Source: Cupriavidus necator
Lineage (GTDB): Bacteria; Pseudomonadota; Gammaproteobacteria; Burkholderiales; Burkholderiaceae
Length of the DNA stretch: 64,000 nucleotides
Direction of reading: 5' to 3'
Assembly: GCA_022041995.1 (NCBI GenBank)
Contig: CP074390.1
Coordinates: 2,604,001-2,668,000 of the forward strand
Each line of letters begins with the position of its first letter. Within the stretch, counting starts at the first letter, position 1. A program made the position numbers and the translations under genes. Below, piece by piece: positions 33,276-42,940 of the stretch. The notes below the pieces were generated by a model. That model saw only the letters and a program-made list of their open reading frames with translations. It was not told where the DNA came from and did not search any database.

Positions 33276-35000
33276 GTGTCGTCCTTCGTTCTGACCGCCG
33301 ATGCCGGTCACCCCGATTCAACCGCTCACCCTGGCATACATGTCACAGATCGCCACGCCACGCCTGTCCGTTACCCATCCCTTGCCCGCCGCCGGGCCGG
33401 GGCCCGCCGCCGCGCGGCGCGGGCGGGTGCGCGGATCGCAGCCTGGCTTGGTGGCAGCGCGCTGGCGCTGTGTGCCATGGCAGCCCATGCGTTCGATTTC
33501 GACACCGTGGCGGCGCGCGCGCACCAGCTGGCTGCCTCACCTTACAAGGCGCCGCCGCAGAACCTGCCGCGCGAGCTGCGCGAGCTGTCGTACGAGCGCT
33601 ACCGCGAGATCGAATACAAGCCCGAACGCTTTGCCTGGCGCGGCACGCGCGCCCCGTTCGAGCTGTCGTTCTTCCACGAGGGCATGGTGTTCGACCAGCC
33701 CGTGCGCATCCATGAAGTGGTGGGCAACAGCGTGCGTGAATTCCGCTTCGACCCGTCCGCATTCAACTACGGCCCGCACAAGGTCGATGCCGGCAAGCTC
33801 AAGGGCCTGGGCTTCGCGGGCTTCCGCATCCTGTATCCGCTGAACCAGGGCAAGCGCAAGGATGAGCTGGCGTCGTTCCTGGGCGCGAGCTATTTCCGCG
33901 CGCTCGGCAAGGACCAGTGGTACGGGTTGTCGGCACGCGGCCTGGCGGTCGACACCGCGCTCAATTCGGGCGAGGAGTTCCCACGTTTTGTCGAATACTG
34001 GATCGAGCGTCCCGGCCCCAATGCCAAGGAGATCACGATCTACGCGCTGATGGATTCGCGCCGCATGAGCGGCGCGTACCGTTTCACCATCAAGCCCGGC
34101 GCCGAGACCGCGATGGAGGTCAAGTCGCGCCTCTACCTGCGCGAGAACGTGACCAAGCTGGGTCTGGCGCCGCTGACCAGCATGTTCCTGTTCGGCGAGA
34201 ACCAGCCGTCGGCCGCGCAGGATTTCCGGCCCGAGGTGCATGACTCTGACGGCCTGTCGATCCACCTGGGCACCGGCGAATGGGTCTGGCGCCCGCTGAT
34301 CAATCCCAAGCGCTTGCTGGTCACCTCGTTCGCGGCGACCAATCCGCAGGGCTTCGGGCTGATGCAGCGCGACCGCACCTTCAACAGCTACCAGGAGATC
34401 GGCTCATGGTATGAGCGCCGGCCCAGTGGCTGGGTGCAGCCGCGCGGCAACTGGGGCTCGGGGCGGGTAGAGCTGGTGCTGATCCCGACGCCGGACGAGA
34501 CCAATGACAACATCGTCGCGTACTGGGTGCCGGACAACCCGCCCAAGCCGAAGCAACCCTTCGACTATGAGTACCGGCTGCTGTGGCAGAAGGACGGCGA
34601 ACAGCAGCCGCCGCTGTCGTGGGTGACCCAGACCCGGTTGGGGCAGGGCCAGACCCGCAACAAGGAAGACACGAGCTTTTCGCTGGTGGTGGACTTCGAA
34701 GGCCCGGCCTTCGGCAAGCTGCCGGCGAACGTGCGCATCGACCCGGTGGTTTCGGCCGATGCCAACGGTGAGCTGCTGAAAACGTCGGTGCAGCGCAATG
34801 AGGCAACCGGCGGCTGGCGCATGACCATGGTGATGCGCCGCAAGGACGAAACCAAGCCGGTTGAGTTGCGCGGCTACCTTCGCAACGGTAATACAACCCT
34901 ATCCGAGACGTGGAGCTACATCTTACCCCCGGCTAAAGCAGCGACCGGCCCAGGCGGCGGCATGCGAGCGCTATGTCGACCGCCTGCCGGTATCGCCTGA
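33276..35000 (+). CDS. opgG: Periplasmic glucan biosynthesis protein OpgG
   Basis: Periplasmic beta-sandwich protein that shapes the osmoregulated periplasmic glucan backbone made by OpgH. The domain starts at FDFDTVAARAHQLAASPY and runs through FELSFFHEGMVFDQPVRIHEV, ASYFRALGKDQWYGLSARGLA, IEYW-type and HDSDGLSIHLGTGEWVWRPL motifs to ETWSYILPP. The start is unclear: the frame is open from 33066, the GTG at 33276 is a compromise, and an ATG at 33340 lies in another frame, so an N-terminal frameshift cannot be excluded. The leader is unusually Arg-rich before AAWLGGSALALCAMAAHA. It overlaps the opgH frame by about 140 bases. Confidence 0.87.
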   Translation: MSSFVLTADAGHPDSTAHPGIHVTDRHATPVRYPSLARRRAGARRRAARAGARIAAWLGGSALALCAMAAHAFDFDTVAARAHQLAASPYKAPPQNLPRELRELSYERYREIEYKPERFAWRGTRAPFELSFFHEGMVFDQPVRIHEVVGNSVREFRFDPSAFNYGPHKVDAGKLKGLGFAGFRILYPLNQGKRKDELASFLGASYFRALGKDQWYGLSARGLAVDTALNSGEEFPRFVEYWIERPGPNAKEITIYALMDSRRMSGAYRFTIKPGAETAMEVKSRLYLRENVTKLGLAPLTSMFLFGENQPSAAQDFRPEVHDSDGLSIHLGTGEWVWRPLINPKRLLVTSFAATNPQGFGLMQRDRTFNSYQEIGSWYERRPSGWVQPRGNWGSGRVELVLIPTPDETNDNIVAYWVPDNPPKPKQPFDYEYRLLWQKDGEQQPPLSWVTQTRLGQGQTRNKEDTSFSLVVDFEGPAFGKLPANVRIDPVVSADANGELLKTSVQRNEATGGWRMTMVMRRKDETKPVELRGYLRNGNTTLSETWSYILPPAKAATGPGGGMRALCRPPAGIA

Positions 35001-37520
35001 AGTGCGCAGCGAACTGCTGGCGGACGGCGCGGCCGCGACGCCAGTCGCACCGGTCACGCCCATGGCATCCGTTGCCCCCGTGATCGCTGTTACCCCCGAC
35101 GGCCGCGATGCGCAGGACGCGATCACGCGCCTGCAGTCGCGCCTGGCGGCCAAGGACACGCCGCCCGCGCAAGGCGGCAGTGCCTACGCCTCCGTCGGCC
35201 GGCGTTTCACCATGGCATACGGCAATCCCCAGGTGGATGGCGCGCCGCTGCTGCAGCGGCGCGAAGACGGCACCGTGAAGGTCGACACCGGCCCCGAGCC
35301 CGAGCGCAGCTCGATGGTGCCGCGCCAGTGGCCGCCGCATATCGTCACCGGCTGGCTGCGCAATACCTGGCGCCGCATGCTGGGCCGTCCGCCCGTGCCC
35401 GAGACCTGGGACACGCTGCACGACGGTCCCGATGCCGAAGGCAAATGGCATCCGGCCGGCTCGCACCGCCGCTGGTTCCTGCTGGGCCTGGTCGTGATCC
35501 AGACCGTGCTGGCCACGTACTTCATGAGCAACGTGCTGCCGTACCACGGCGCCGATCCGCTCGAAATCGCCATCCTGGTGCTGTTCGCCGTCCTGTTCTC
35601 ATGGGTGTCGGCCGGCTTCTGGACGGCAATGATGGGCTTCCTGGTGCTGGCCAAGGGCGGCGACCGCCACCTGATCTCGCGTTCGGCCGCGCCCGACGGG
35701 CCGATAGCGCCCGAGGCGCGCACCGCGATCATCATGCCGATCTGCAATGAGGACGTGACGCGCGTGTTCGCGGGACTGCGCGCCACCTATGAATCGCTGG
35801 CGCGCACCAGTCACCTGTCCAACTTCGATTTCATCGTGCTGTCGGATAGCGGCAATCCGGACCTGCGCACCGCCGAGCATGACGCATGGATGGAACTGTG
35901 CCGCGCCGTCGGCGGCTTCGGCCGGATCTTCTACCGCTGGCGCCGCCACCGCGTGAAGCGCAAGACCGGCAATGTGGCCGACTTCTGCCGCCGCTGGGGC
36001 AGCAAGTACCGCTACATGGTAGTGCTCGATGCCGACAGCGTGATGAGCGGCGACTGCCTGGCCACGCTGGTGCGGCTGATGGAAGCCAACCCCGGTGCGG
36101 GCATCATCCAGTCCGCACCCCTGGCAGTGGGCCGCGAGACCCTCTACGCGCGCGTGCAGCAGTTCGCCACGCGCGTGTACGGGCCGCTGTTTACGGCCGG
36201 CCTGCATTACTGGCAGCTGGGTGAATCGCACTACTGGGGCCATAACGCCATCATCCGCGTGCATCCGTTCATCGAGCACTGCGCGCTGGCGCCGCTGCCC
36301 GGCCGCGGCCCGCTGTCGGGCGAAATCCTGTCGCACGACTTTGTCGAAGCCGCACTGATGCGCCGCGCCGGCTGGGGCGTGTGGATTGCCTACGACCTGG
36401 AAGGCTCGTACGAGGAACTGCCGCCCAACCTGCTGGACGAGGTCAAGCGCGACCGCCGCTGGTGCCAGGGCAACCTGATGAATTTCCGGCTGTGGCTCAA
36501 GCAGGGCTTCCACGTGGTGCACCGCGCGGTGTTCCTGACCGGCATCATGGCCTACCTGTCGGCGCCACTGTGGCTGCTGTTCCTGCTGCTGTCCACGGCG
36601 ATGCTGGCCAAGCACGCGCTGGTGCCGCCGGAGTACTTCACGCAGCAATACCAGCTGTTCCCGACCTGGCCCGAATGGCATCCCGAAAAGGCGCTGGCAC
36701 TGTTCTCCGCCACCGCGACGCTGCTGTTCCTGCCCAAGCTGGCCAGCGTGGTGCTGCTGATGAAGCAGGCGCGGCGTTATGGCGGAGCGGTGCAGCTGAT
36801 TGCCAGCATGCTGATCGAGGTGCTGCTGTCCGCGCTGCTGGCGCCCACGCGCATGCTGTTCCACACCAAGTTCGTGATCGCCGCGTACAGCGGGTGGGGC
36901 ATCTCGTGGAAGTCGCCCCCCGTGAAGACACCGAGACCACCTGGGGCGAAGCGTTCCGCCGCCACGGCTGGCACACCGCGCTGGGCCTGGCCTGGGGTGG
37001 TTTGGTGTACTGGCTGAATCCGTCCTACGTGCTGTGGCTGCTGCCGATCGTGGGCTCGCTGGCGCTGTCGATCCCGCTTTCGGTGATGCTGTCGCGGGTG
37101 TCGTTCGGTCGTGCCTCGCGCAATGCGGGCCTCTTCATGATCCCTGAGGAAACGCAGGTGCCGCGCGAGATCGTCGAGACGCAGCAGCATGTCGAAGCCG
37201 CGGCCGAAACGCCAGACTTTGTCGACGCCGTGGTGGACCCGGTTACCAATGCGCTGATGTGCGCGACCGCCACGCCGCGCGTGGTGCAGCCGGTATCGGC
37301 ACGCAGGCGCCATGAGGCCCTGGTCGAGCATGCGCTCACGCATGGCCCGCGTGCGCTGACCCCCGCGCAGAAGCACGTGCTGCTGGGCAACCCGTTTGCA
37401 CTGGCACGCCTGCATGAACTGGTGTGGGGTTCGCCGCTGGCCGATGCTGGCTGGAAGGACACGCGCATCCTGGTGCGGCGTGCGGCCAACGTGCTGCCGC
37501 TGCGCCCGCGCGCTGCCTGA
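34861..37520 (+). pseudogene. opgH: Glucan glucosyltransferase OpgH, interrupted by one-base frameshift
   Basis: Inner-membrane family-2 glycosyltransferase that makes the beta-1,2-glucan backbone of osmoregulated periplasmic glucans. Conserved parts are IIMPICNEDVTRVFAGL, FIVLSDSGNPDLR, VVLDADSVMSGDCLATL and RDRRWCQGNLMN, plus several membrane helices. The first frame reads through ISWKSPP and then garbles to a stop at 37017. The true continuation REDTETTWGEAFRRHGWHTALGLAWG is in the next frame to 37520. The switch is at the C6 run 36916-36921, where one extra C restores the frame. The TTG start at 34861 is uncertain. As read, the C-terminal 200 residues are lost. Confidence 0.87.
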
Positions 37521-37541
37521 GCGGGACTGTCCCAAACGAGA

Positions 37542-37572
37542 ACGGCCCGCATCTGCGGGCCGTCTTTCTTTT
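37542..37572 (+). terminator. Intrinsic terminator after opgGH
   Basis: ACGGCCCGC and GCGGGCCGT form a 9-bp stem with an ATCT loop, followed by the T-rich CTTTCTTTT. It ends the opgGH transcript. Confidence 0.88.
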
Positions 37573-37625
37573 CGCGGGTGGCGTGCCGTCCCGCGTCAAT
37601 TGCAATCGATTCTTGTTTGTGTTGG

Positions 37626-38213
37626 CTAACGCAGTGCCGCCGTGCAGATGGGCGCGTTGATGTAGACATCGCCGATGCGGCGCTCGCCACGGTCCTTGCG
37701 CGTCATGTAGCGGAACATCAGGCTGATGCCAAGCTTGGTCAGGATCTCGACGTCGCGGTTGGCGCAGATGTTGCGCTGCAGGGGCGCGGCGTAGTTGACC
37801 TCGAAGCTGGCCAGATCCAGCATCGGCCCGCGGTAGTTGGTGAGCTCCAGTTGGAACAGCACATGCTTGCCGGGGATCGACTGGCAGCGGCGCAGCCGCG
37901 TTTCGCCGTCGATTTCGATCGGCAGGGCGTCGTTGAGCTGGCGGCAGGCGCGTGCCAGCACGTTGTCGGGCCGCGTGGTGTTGCGCAGCAATTCGGGCAC
38001 GCCGGCAGCGCCGGTGTTCTGGCCGGTGGCAGCGCCCTTGAGCATGCGTGACAGCGGGTCGGCCTCATCGATCGCTGGGACCGGCGCCGAGGCGGCGACA
38101 TTGCGCGCCTGCACCGGCGCGGCGTTGCCGGGCAGGGGCAGCGGCAACAGCAGCGCAGCCGCGAGTGCGGCCGGGCCTAGCGAAGCGGGAAGCGGCGTGT
38201 GTCGTATTCTCAT
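37626..38213 (-). CDS. Exported protein of unknown function
   Basis: A 195-aa protein with signal peptide MRIRHTPLPASLGPAALAAALLLPLPLPGNA. The mature part has DPLSRMLKGAA, ARACRQLNDALPIEIDGETRLRRCQ, VLFQLELTNYRGPMLDLASFEVNY, NICANRDVEILTKLGISLMFRYM and IGDVYINAPICTAALR, with four cysteines that could form two disulphides. The frame extends upstream to 38393, but the signal peptide marks 38213 as the start. No family is recognised. It converges on opgH across the terminator. Confidence 0.7.
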   Translation of the reverse strand: MRIRHTPLPASLGPAALAAALLLPLPLPGNAAPVQARNVAASAPVPAIDEADPLSRMLKGAATGQNTGAAGVPELLRNTTRPDNVLARACRQLNDALPIEIDGETRLRRCQSIPGKHVLFQLELTNYRGPMLDLASFEVNYAAPLQRNICANRDVEILTKLGISLMFRYMTRKDRGERRIGDVYINAPICTAALR

Positions 38214-38605
38214 GCAGGCTAACGTTGCCGGGACCGATACTGTCGTCCGTCTCCGCGTGGCCGACGGTGTGGCTTGCGCCGACAGGCTGGCATTGTACCC
38301 TCCACCTTGCCGCAGGTGAAAGCCGCGCCACCCGGCAAGGGCATCTGCAGCGCCGGATTCGCGCTGGCGGGATCGCAAATGGCCTGACACCACTATTCAC
38401 CAATAACGCCAACTTCGCCAGCAACATCGAACCGGATCTTGGCAGGGCAGTTCTTCTGAACGACTGTTTCAAAACCCGGTACGCCAGCGCCGTACCGACT
38501 TCGTTATGCTGTGCAACAATTGCGCCTTTTCACGGGTTGCAGGCGCGGGCCGCGGCGCAAGCAGGCTGGCCGTGCGTGACAACGCCGTTCCCCCGGATAC
38601 TTTCC

Positions 38606-39811
38606 ATGCCCCGTTCCACCCGCGCTGCCTCGCCCGCACGCTTCCCCGCCTGGCTGCTGATCTGCGGTTCGCTGATGGCGATCGCGCCGCTGTCGATCGA
38701 CATGTACCTGCCGAGTTTTCCGTCGCTGGCTGGCGATCTCGGCGTGGACATCGGCCAGGTGCAGCTGACCCTCGGCACATTCCTGGTGGGACTGGCGCTG
38801 GGGCAGGCTTTCTACGGGCCGTTCAGCGACCGCTTCGGGCGCAAGCCGCCGCTCTATGTCGGCCTGTGCCTCTACGTGGCCGCCGCGGTGGGCTGCGCGC
38901 TGGCACGCAGCGTGGAGTCGCTGATGCTGTGGCGCTTCCTGCAGGCGCTGGGGGGCTGCGCCGGCATGGTGATGGCACGCGCGGTGATCCGCGACCGGCT
39001 TGAGGCGCATGAGTCGGCGCGCGCCTTCTCGTCGCTGATGCTGGTGATGGGGGTTGCGCCGATCCTGGCCCCGATCGTCGGCGGCGCCATTCTCACCATA
39101 TCGGGCTGGCGCGCGATCTTCTGGGTGCTGGCGGTGGCAGGGATGCTGATCCTGCTGCTGGTCCACCTGCGCATGGAAGAATCGCTGGACCGGCGCCACG
39201 CGGCGCCGCTGCGGCTCGGCACGGTGGCGAAAAGCTACGCCGAGCTGCTGCGGGATCGCGAATTCCTCGGCTACTCGCTGTCTGCCGGTTTCGGCTCGGC
39301 GGGCATGTTCGCGTATATTTCCGGCTCGCCATTCGTGCTGATCGAGCTGCACGGCATTGCGCCGTCGCACTACGGTTTTGTGTTCGGCGCCAATGCGCTG
39401 GGCCTGATCACGATGTCGCAGCTCAACGCCAGGCTGGTGCGCGGCCGCTCGCTCGACCAGGTGCTCGGGGGTGCGCTGCTGGCGGCCTGTGTAGCGGGCC
39501 TGGCGCTGGCGGTTGCCGCGTTTGCAGGCGTGGCGGTGCTGCCGGTGCTGCTGGCGGGCTTCTTCGTCTTTATCGGCGCGCTCGGTTGCGTATCGCCGAA
39601 TGCGTCGGCACTGTCGCTTGCCCATCAGGGCCATCGCGCCGGCACGGCCTCGGCGCTGATGGGCACGCTGCAGTTTTCACTCGGCACGCTGGGCGGCGCG
39701 GCCGTCAGCCTGTGGCGCGATGGCACCGCGCTGCCGCTGGGCGTGGTGATGGCGGCCTGCGGCGCGGGTGCGGTGCTGATGCGCTACTACGGGCGCTCAG
39801 GCCCCCGTTGA
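38606..39811 (+). CDS. Bcr/CflA-family multidrug efflux MFS transporter
   Basis: A 401-aa drug:H+ antiporter with 12 helices. The Bcr/CflA signature is clear: MAIAPLSIDMYLPSFPSLAGDL near the start, FYGPFSDRFGRKPPLYVGL in loop 2-3, and RFLQALGGCAGMVMARAVIRD in helix 5. It probably exports drugs or metabolites such as bicyclomycin or sulfonamides; the substrate is not known. The long open frame upstream of 38606 overlaps the divergent exported protein gene and is not used. No adjacent regulator is seen. Confidence 0.9.
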   Translation: MPRSTRAASPARFPAWLLICGSLMAIAPLSIDMYLPSFPSLAGDLGVDIGQVQLTLGTFLVGLALGQAFYGPFSDRFGRKPPLYVGLCLYVAAAVGCALARSVESLMLWRFLQALGGCAGMVMARAVIRDRLEAHESARAFSSLMLVMGVAPILAPIVGGAILTISGWRAIFWVLAVAGMLILLLVHLRMEESLDRRHAAPLRLGTVAKSYAELLRDREFLGYSLSAGFGSAGMFAYISGSPFVLIELHGIAPSHYGFVFGANALGLITMSQLNARLVRGRSLDQVLGGALLAACVAGLALAVAAFAGVAVLPVLLAGFFVFIGALGCVSPNASALSLAHQGHRAGTASALMGTLQFSLGTLGGAAVSLWRDGTALPLGVVMAACGAGAVLMRYYGRSGPR

Positions 39812-39830
39812 CACCGGCTGCGAGTCGTCA

Positions 39831-40685
39831 TCAGGCGGCCTGTTGCGCGGCGGCCTGCTGCGCGGCAGCCTGTTGCACCACCACCATCTGCGCCGGCATC
39901 GGTGCGGCATAGCCGGCCTGGCCGAAGCTCTCGCGGATGATGCGGTTGGTATCGAAATAGACCTGCCAGTAGTGGTCGTTGTGGCAGTGCGGACGCACCG
40001 CCAGCACCGGGCCCACCAGCGTGAACTCCAGGATCTCGACATCGACCGGGGGCACGGCCAGCACGTTGGGGATCTCCGCGATGCGGGCCTTCAGCAGCGC
40101 TGCCGCATGAGCGGTGTCGGTGCTGCCGGCAAGCTGTGCTTTCAGTTCCACGCGCCGGTGCGGGTTGGCCGTGAAGTTCTGGATGGTATCGCTGAAGATC
40201 TTGTTGTTGCCAACCACGGTCTGGACATTGTCTGGTGTGTCGAGCGAGGTCGCGAACAGGCCGATCTCGCGCACCGTGCCGGTCACGCCGCCGATCGTCA
40301 CGAAGTCTCCCACCTTGAACGGGCGCAGCACCACCAGGAACGCACCGGCAGCGAAGTTCGCCATCAACCCCGACCAGGCCATGCCGATGGCCACGCCAGC
40401 GGCGGCGATCAGTGCGGCAAACGTCGTGGTCTGGATGCCGAAATAGCCGAGGATGCCGATCACCAGCACCACGTTCAGCGTCACGGTGACGATCGAGCCG
40501 ACATAGCGCAGCAGCGTGGGATCGACCTTCTGCTTGCCGAGCGCGTTCTGCACCATGCGCACGACAAAGTGGATCAGCCAGCGGCCGATGACCCAGAAGG
40601 CAAAGGCCGCCAGGATCTTGACCCCGAATTCTGTCGCGTAGGTGACAACCAGGGCCTTGAGGTTATCAAAGGTAGTGGCATCCAT
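39831..40685 (-). CDS. Small-conductance mechanosensitive channel, MscS family
   Basis: A 284-aa three-helix MscS core channel. The pore helix TM3 is seen as AALIAAAGVAIGMAWSGLMANFAAGAFLVVLRPF, followed by the beta-domain KVGDFVTIGGVTGTVREIGLFAT and NNKIFSDTIQNFTANPHRRVEL. It releases solutes during osmotic downshock, which fits the neighbouring opgGH osmotic genes. The protein ends with an odd repeat, VVVQQAAAQQAAAQQAA, from a tandem 12-base unit. AAAGGAA lies before the ATG at 40685. Confidence 0.92.
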   Translation of the reverse strand: MDATTFDNLKALVVTYATEFGVKILAAFAFWVIGRWLIHFVVRMVQNALGKQKVDPTLLRYVGSIVTVTLNVVLVIGILGYFGIQTTTFAALIAAAGVAIGMAWSGLMANFAAGAFLVVLRPFKVGDFVTIGGVTGTVREIGLFATSLDTPDNVQTVVGNNKIFSDTIQNFTANPHRRVELKAQLAGSTDTAHAAALLKARIAEIPNVLAVPPVDVEILEFTLVGPVLAVRPHCHNDHYWQVYFDTNRIIRESFGQAGYAAPMPAQMVVVQQAAAQQAAAQQAA

Positions 40686-40898
40686 CGGCGTATTCCTTTC
40701 ATGTTGGTGTCCGGCCGGCCGCCGGCACAACATCCCCCGATTCAGCCGGCAGCTGCGTGCTAGCCCTGCGCGCTGTTGCGGCGCAATACATGGGCACGGC
40801 AATTATTGAGACGCCATGCCCGAAGCGCAAGCAAATTATTGTTAAGACAAGCTGCTCTGCGCAGCTTGTCTGTTTCCATCAGGATGGCCCGAACGCGA

Positions 40899-42101
40899 TT
40901 ACCAGTTGGTTTCCCGTTCCGGGGTTGCCGAAATCCGGTGCAAGGTCAGGTCCGCACCGTTGAATTCGCCTTCGGCATCCAGCCGGATGCCAATCAGCTT
41001 CTTCAGCGCACCGTATACCAGGGTGCCGCCGGCCATTGCCACCACGATGCCAAGCACGGTGCCGATTGCCTGCGCGCCCAGCGACACGCCGCCCAGCCCG
41101 CCCAGCGCCCTGGCCCCGAAGATGCCCGCGGCAATGCCGCCCCAGGCGCCGCACAGCCCGTGCAGCGGCCACACGCCGAGCACGTCATCGATATGCCATT
41201 TGTTCTGCGCCAGCGTGAACATATAGACAAAGAGCGCGCCAGCCACCGCGCCGGTGATCAGCGCGCCGAGCGGGTGCATCAGGTCCGAGCCCGCGCATAC
41301 CGCCACCAGCCCGGCCAGCGGGCCGTTGTAGGCAAAGCCCGGGTCGTTGCGCCCGGCCGCCCAGGCCGCCAGCGTGCCGCCGGCCATTGCCATCAGCGAG
41401 TTGATCGCCACCAGGCCGCTGACCTTGTCGACCGTCTGCGCGCTCATGACGTTGAAGCCGAACCAGCCCACCGCCAGCACCCAGGCGCCCAGCGCCAGGA
41501 ACGGGATGTTTGAGGGCGGATGGGCGCTGATGCGGCCGTCCTTCTGGTAGCGCCCGCGCCGCGCGCCCAGCAGCAGCACCGCGGGCAGCGCGATCCAGCC
41601 GCCCAGCGCATGCACCACCACCGAGCCGGCAAAGTCATGGAACGGTGCGCCGGCCACGCGCGTGATCCAGTCCTGCACGCCATAGCGCTGGTTCCAGGCG
41701 ATGCCTTCGAAGAACGGATAGACAAAACCCACCAGCACAAAGGTGGCGAGCAGCTGCGGATTGAAGCGTGAACGCTCGGCAATACCGCCCGAGATAATCG
41801 CCGGAATGGCCGCGGCAAATGTCGCCAGGAAAAAGAACTTGACCAGTTCGTAACCGTTCTTCTGCGCCAGCGTTTCGGCCCCGGACATGAATTGCACGCC
41901 GTACGCAATGGTGTAGCCGATAAAGAAATAGGCGATGGTTGAAACCGCAAAATCCACCAGGATCTTTACCAGTGCGTTGACCTGGTTCTTCTTGCGCACC
42001 GTGCCCAGTTCCAGGAAGGCAAAGCCGGCGTGCATCGCCAGCACCATGATGGCGCCTAGCAGGATAAACAGGGCGTCGGTGCCGGTCTTCCAGTTGTCCA
42101 T
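40899..42101 (-). CDS. amt: Ammonium transporter Amt
   Basis: A 400-aa inner-membrane ammonium channel with 11 helices. Family motifs are MHAGFAFLELGTVRKKNQVN, FFFLATFAAAIPAIISGGIAER, DFAGSVVVHALGGWIALPA and HPLGALITGAVAGALFVY, with the paired His of the pore (VVVHALGG and the later PLHGLCGAWGG). There is no Amt signal peptide extension. GAGG precedes the ATG at 42101. A glnK gene, the usual partner, is not adjacent, so PII control must come from elsewhere in the genome. Confidence 0.93.
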   Translation of the reverse strand: MDNWKTGTDALFILLGAIMVLAMHAGFAFLELGTVRKKNQVNALVKILVDFAVSTIAYFFIGYTIAYGVQFMSGAETLAQKNGYELVKFFFLATFAAAIPAIISGGIAERSRFNPQLLATFVLVGFVYPFFEGIAWNQRYGVQDWITRVAGAPFHDFAGSVVVHALGGWIALPAVLLLGARRGRYQKDGRISAHPPSNIPFLALGAWVLAVGWFGFNVMSAQTVDKVSGLVAINSLMAMAGGTLAAWAAGRNDPGFAYNGPLAGLVAVCAGSDLMHPLGALITGAVAGALFVYMFTLAQNKWHIDDVLGVWPLHGLCGAWGGIAAGIFGARALGGLGGVSLGAQAIGTVLGIVVAMAGGTLVYGALKKLIGIRLDAEGEFNGADLTLHRISATPERETNW

Positions 42102-42451
42102 AGTGACCTCATGCTCAAAATGGGAGCATGGGTATGCAAAAAGCATTCCAGCAATTGCCACATCCTGGTGCCAGGTGCACCTTGTCGGGTAAAACCGCAC
42201 CGGAATGCCGCGTGCAGGCAGGTCGGCGTTGTTGGCAACGTTGCCGCTGGCATCCCCGCGGTGGTTCGAATGCGCCGAAATGGCGCGCGGCGGCGGCACA
42301 CGCTGAACCTTTATGGTGCGTCGCCCCATTTGTGGGAATTTGTTCTATGCTGCTTTGGTTTGCCCCAAGCGCGGGCCGGCCCGGCGTTGCCGCGCGGCAT
42401 GATGGCCAGGCAAAGCCGGCTTCAGGCAAGCGGGAACAGCGTGGGAAATTG
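42102..42451. other. Divergent region between amt and hup
   Basis: No protein gene is supported. Short inverted repeats occur (GGTGCC / GGCACC-like around 42163-42180), and the region must hold the amt promoter on the minus strand. A terminator-like hairpin at 42452-42491 closes it on the plus strand, which suggests an untranslated plus-strand transcript. Confidence 0.35.
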
Positions 42452-42491
42452 CCCGCTAACCGGCCTCAAGCAAGGATTTGCGGGTTTTTTT
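42452..42491 (+). terminator. Orphan terminator-like hairpin upstream of hup
   Basis: CCCGCTAA and TTTGCGGG pair with one mismatch around a 17-base loop and are followed by seven T. No gene on the plus strand ends before it. It may end a small RNA, or attenuate transcription of the HU gene that starts 119 bases later. Confidence 0.55.
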
Positions 42492-42610
42492 GTCGCATTG
42501 GTGCCACTGGGGATTGCTCTACGCGCGACGGGCAGATTAGACTGCGCCGATCGATGGCTTTGCCGCGAGGCACGCACATCGGTGACGACGACCAACAAGG
42601 GAAATCAGCC

Positions 42611-42892
42611 ATGAATAAAGGTGAACTGGTATCGGCCATCGCCGCGGAAGCAGAACTGAGCAATGCCGCCGCCGAGCGTGCGCTCAACGCAGCGCTGGAC
42701 AGTATCAAGAAGGCAGTGGCAAAGGGCGATTCGGTGACGCTGGTGGGCTTTGGCAGCTTCAGCGCCGGCAAACGCGCCGCCCGCACCGGCCGCAATCCGC
42801 GTACCGGTGAGACCATCAAGATCCCGGCCGCCAAGACGGTCAAGTTCTCTGCCGGGCAGGGTTTCAAGGACGCGGTGAACAAGAAGAAGTAA
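42611..42892 (+). CDS. hup: HU-family DNA-binding protein
   Basis: A 93-aa histone-like nucleoid protein. The sequence follows the HU pattern MNKGELVSAIAAEAELSNAAAERALNAAL, then VTLVGFGSFSAGKRAARTGRNPRTGETI with the DNA-intercalating arm Pro, and KTVKFSAGQGFKDAVNKKK. It bends and constrains DNA as a dimer. It stands alone, with its own terminator. A second, tailed HU occurs at 50763. Confidence 0.95.
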   Translation: MNKGELVSAIAAEAELSNAAAERALNAALDSIKKAVAKGDSVTLVGFGSFSAGKRAARTGRNPRTGETIKIPAAKTVKFSAGQGFKDAVNKKK

Positions 42893-42914
42893 GCAATTTG
42901 CGTCCACAGCGTGA

Positions 42915-42940
42915 AAAGCGGCCTTGCAGGCCGCTTTTTT
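42915..42940 (+). terminator. Intrinsic terminator of hup
   Basis: AAAGCGGCCT and AGGCCGCTTT form a 10-bp stem with a 3-base loop, ending in a T run, 22 bases after the hup stop. Confidence 0.9.

Noticed and set aside
36905..37020. Programmed ribosomal frameshift in opgH
   Set aside because: OpgH is made from one frame in other bacteria and no stimulatory structure was apparent downstream; a plain indel or sequencing error in the C tract is simpler. Phase variation is still possible and is mentioned in the findings.
38504..39634. 376-residue minus-strand open frame
   Set aside because: It is antisense to the Bcr/CflA transporter and is dominated by His, Gln and Arg.
42150..42200. Sigma-54 promoter for amt
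   Set aside because: TGGCA-like sequences occur on the minus strand but none has a correctly spaced GC in the -12 element.
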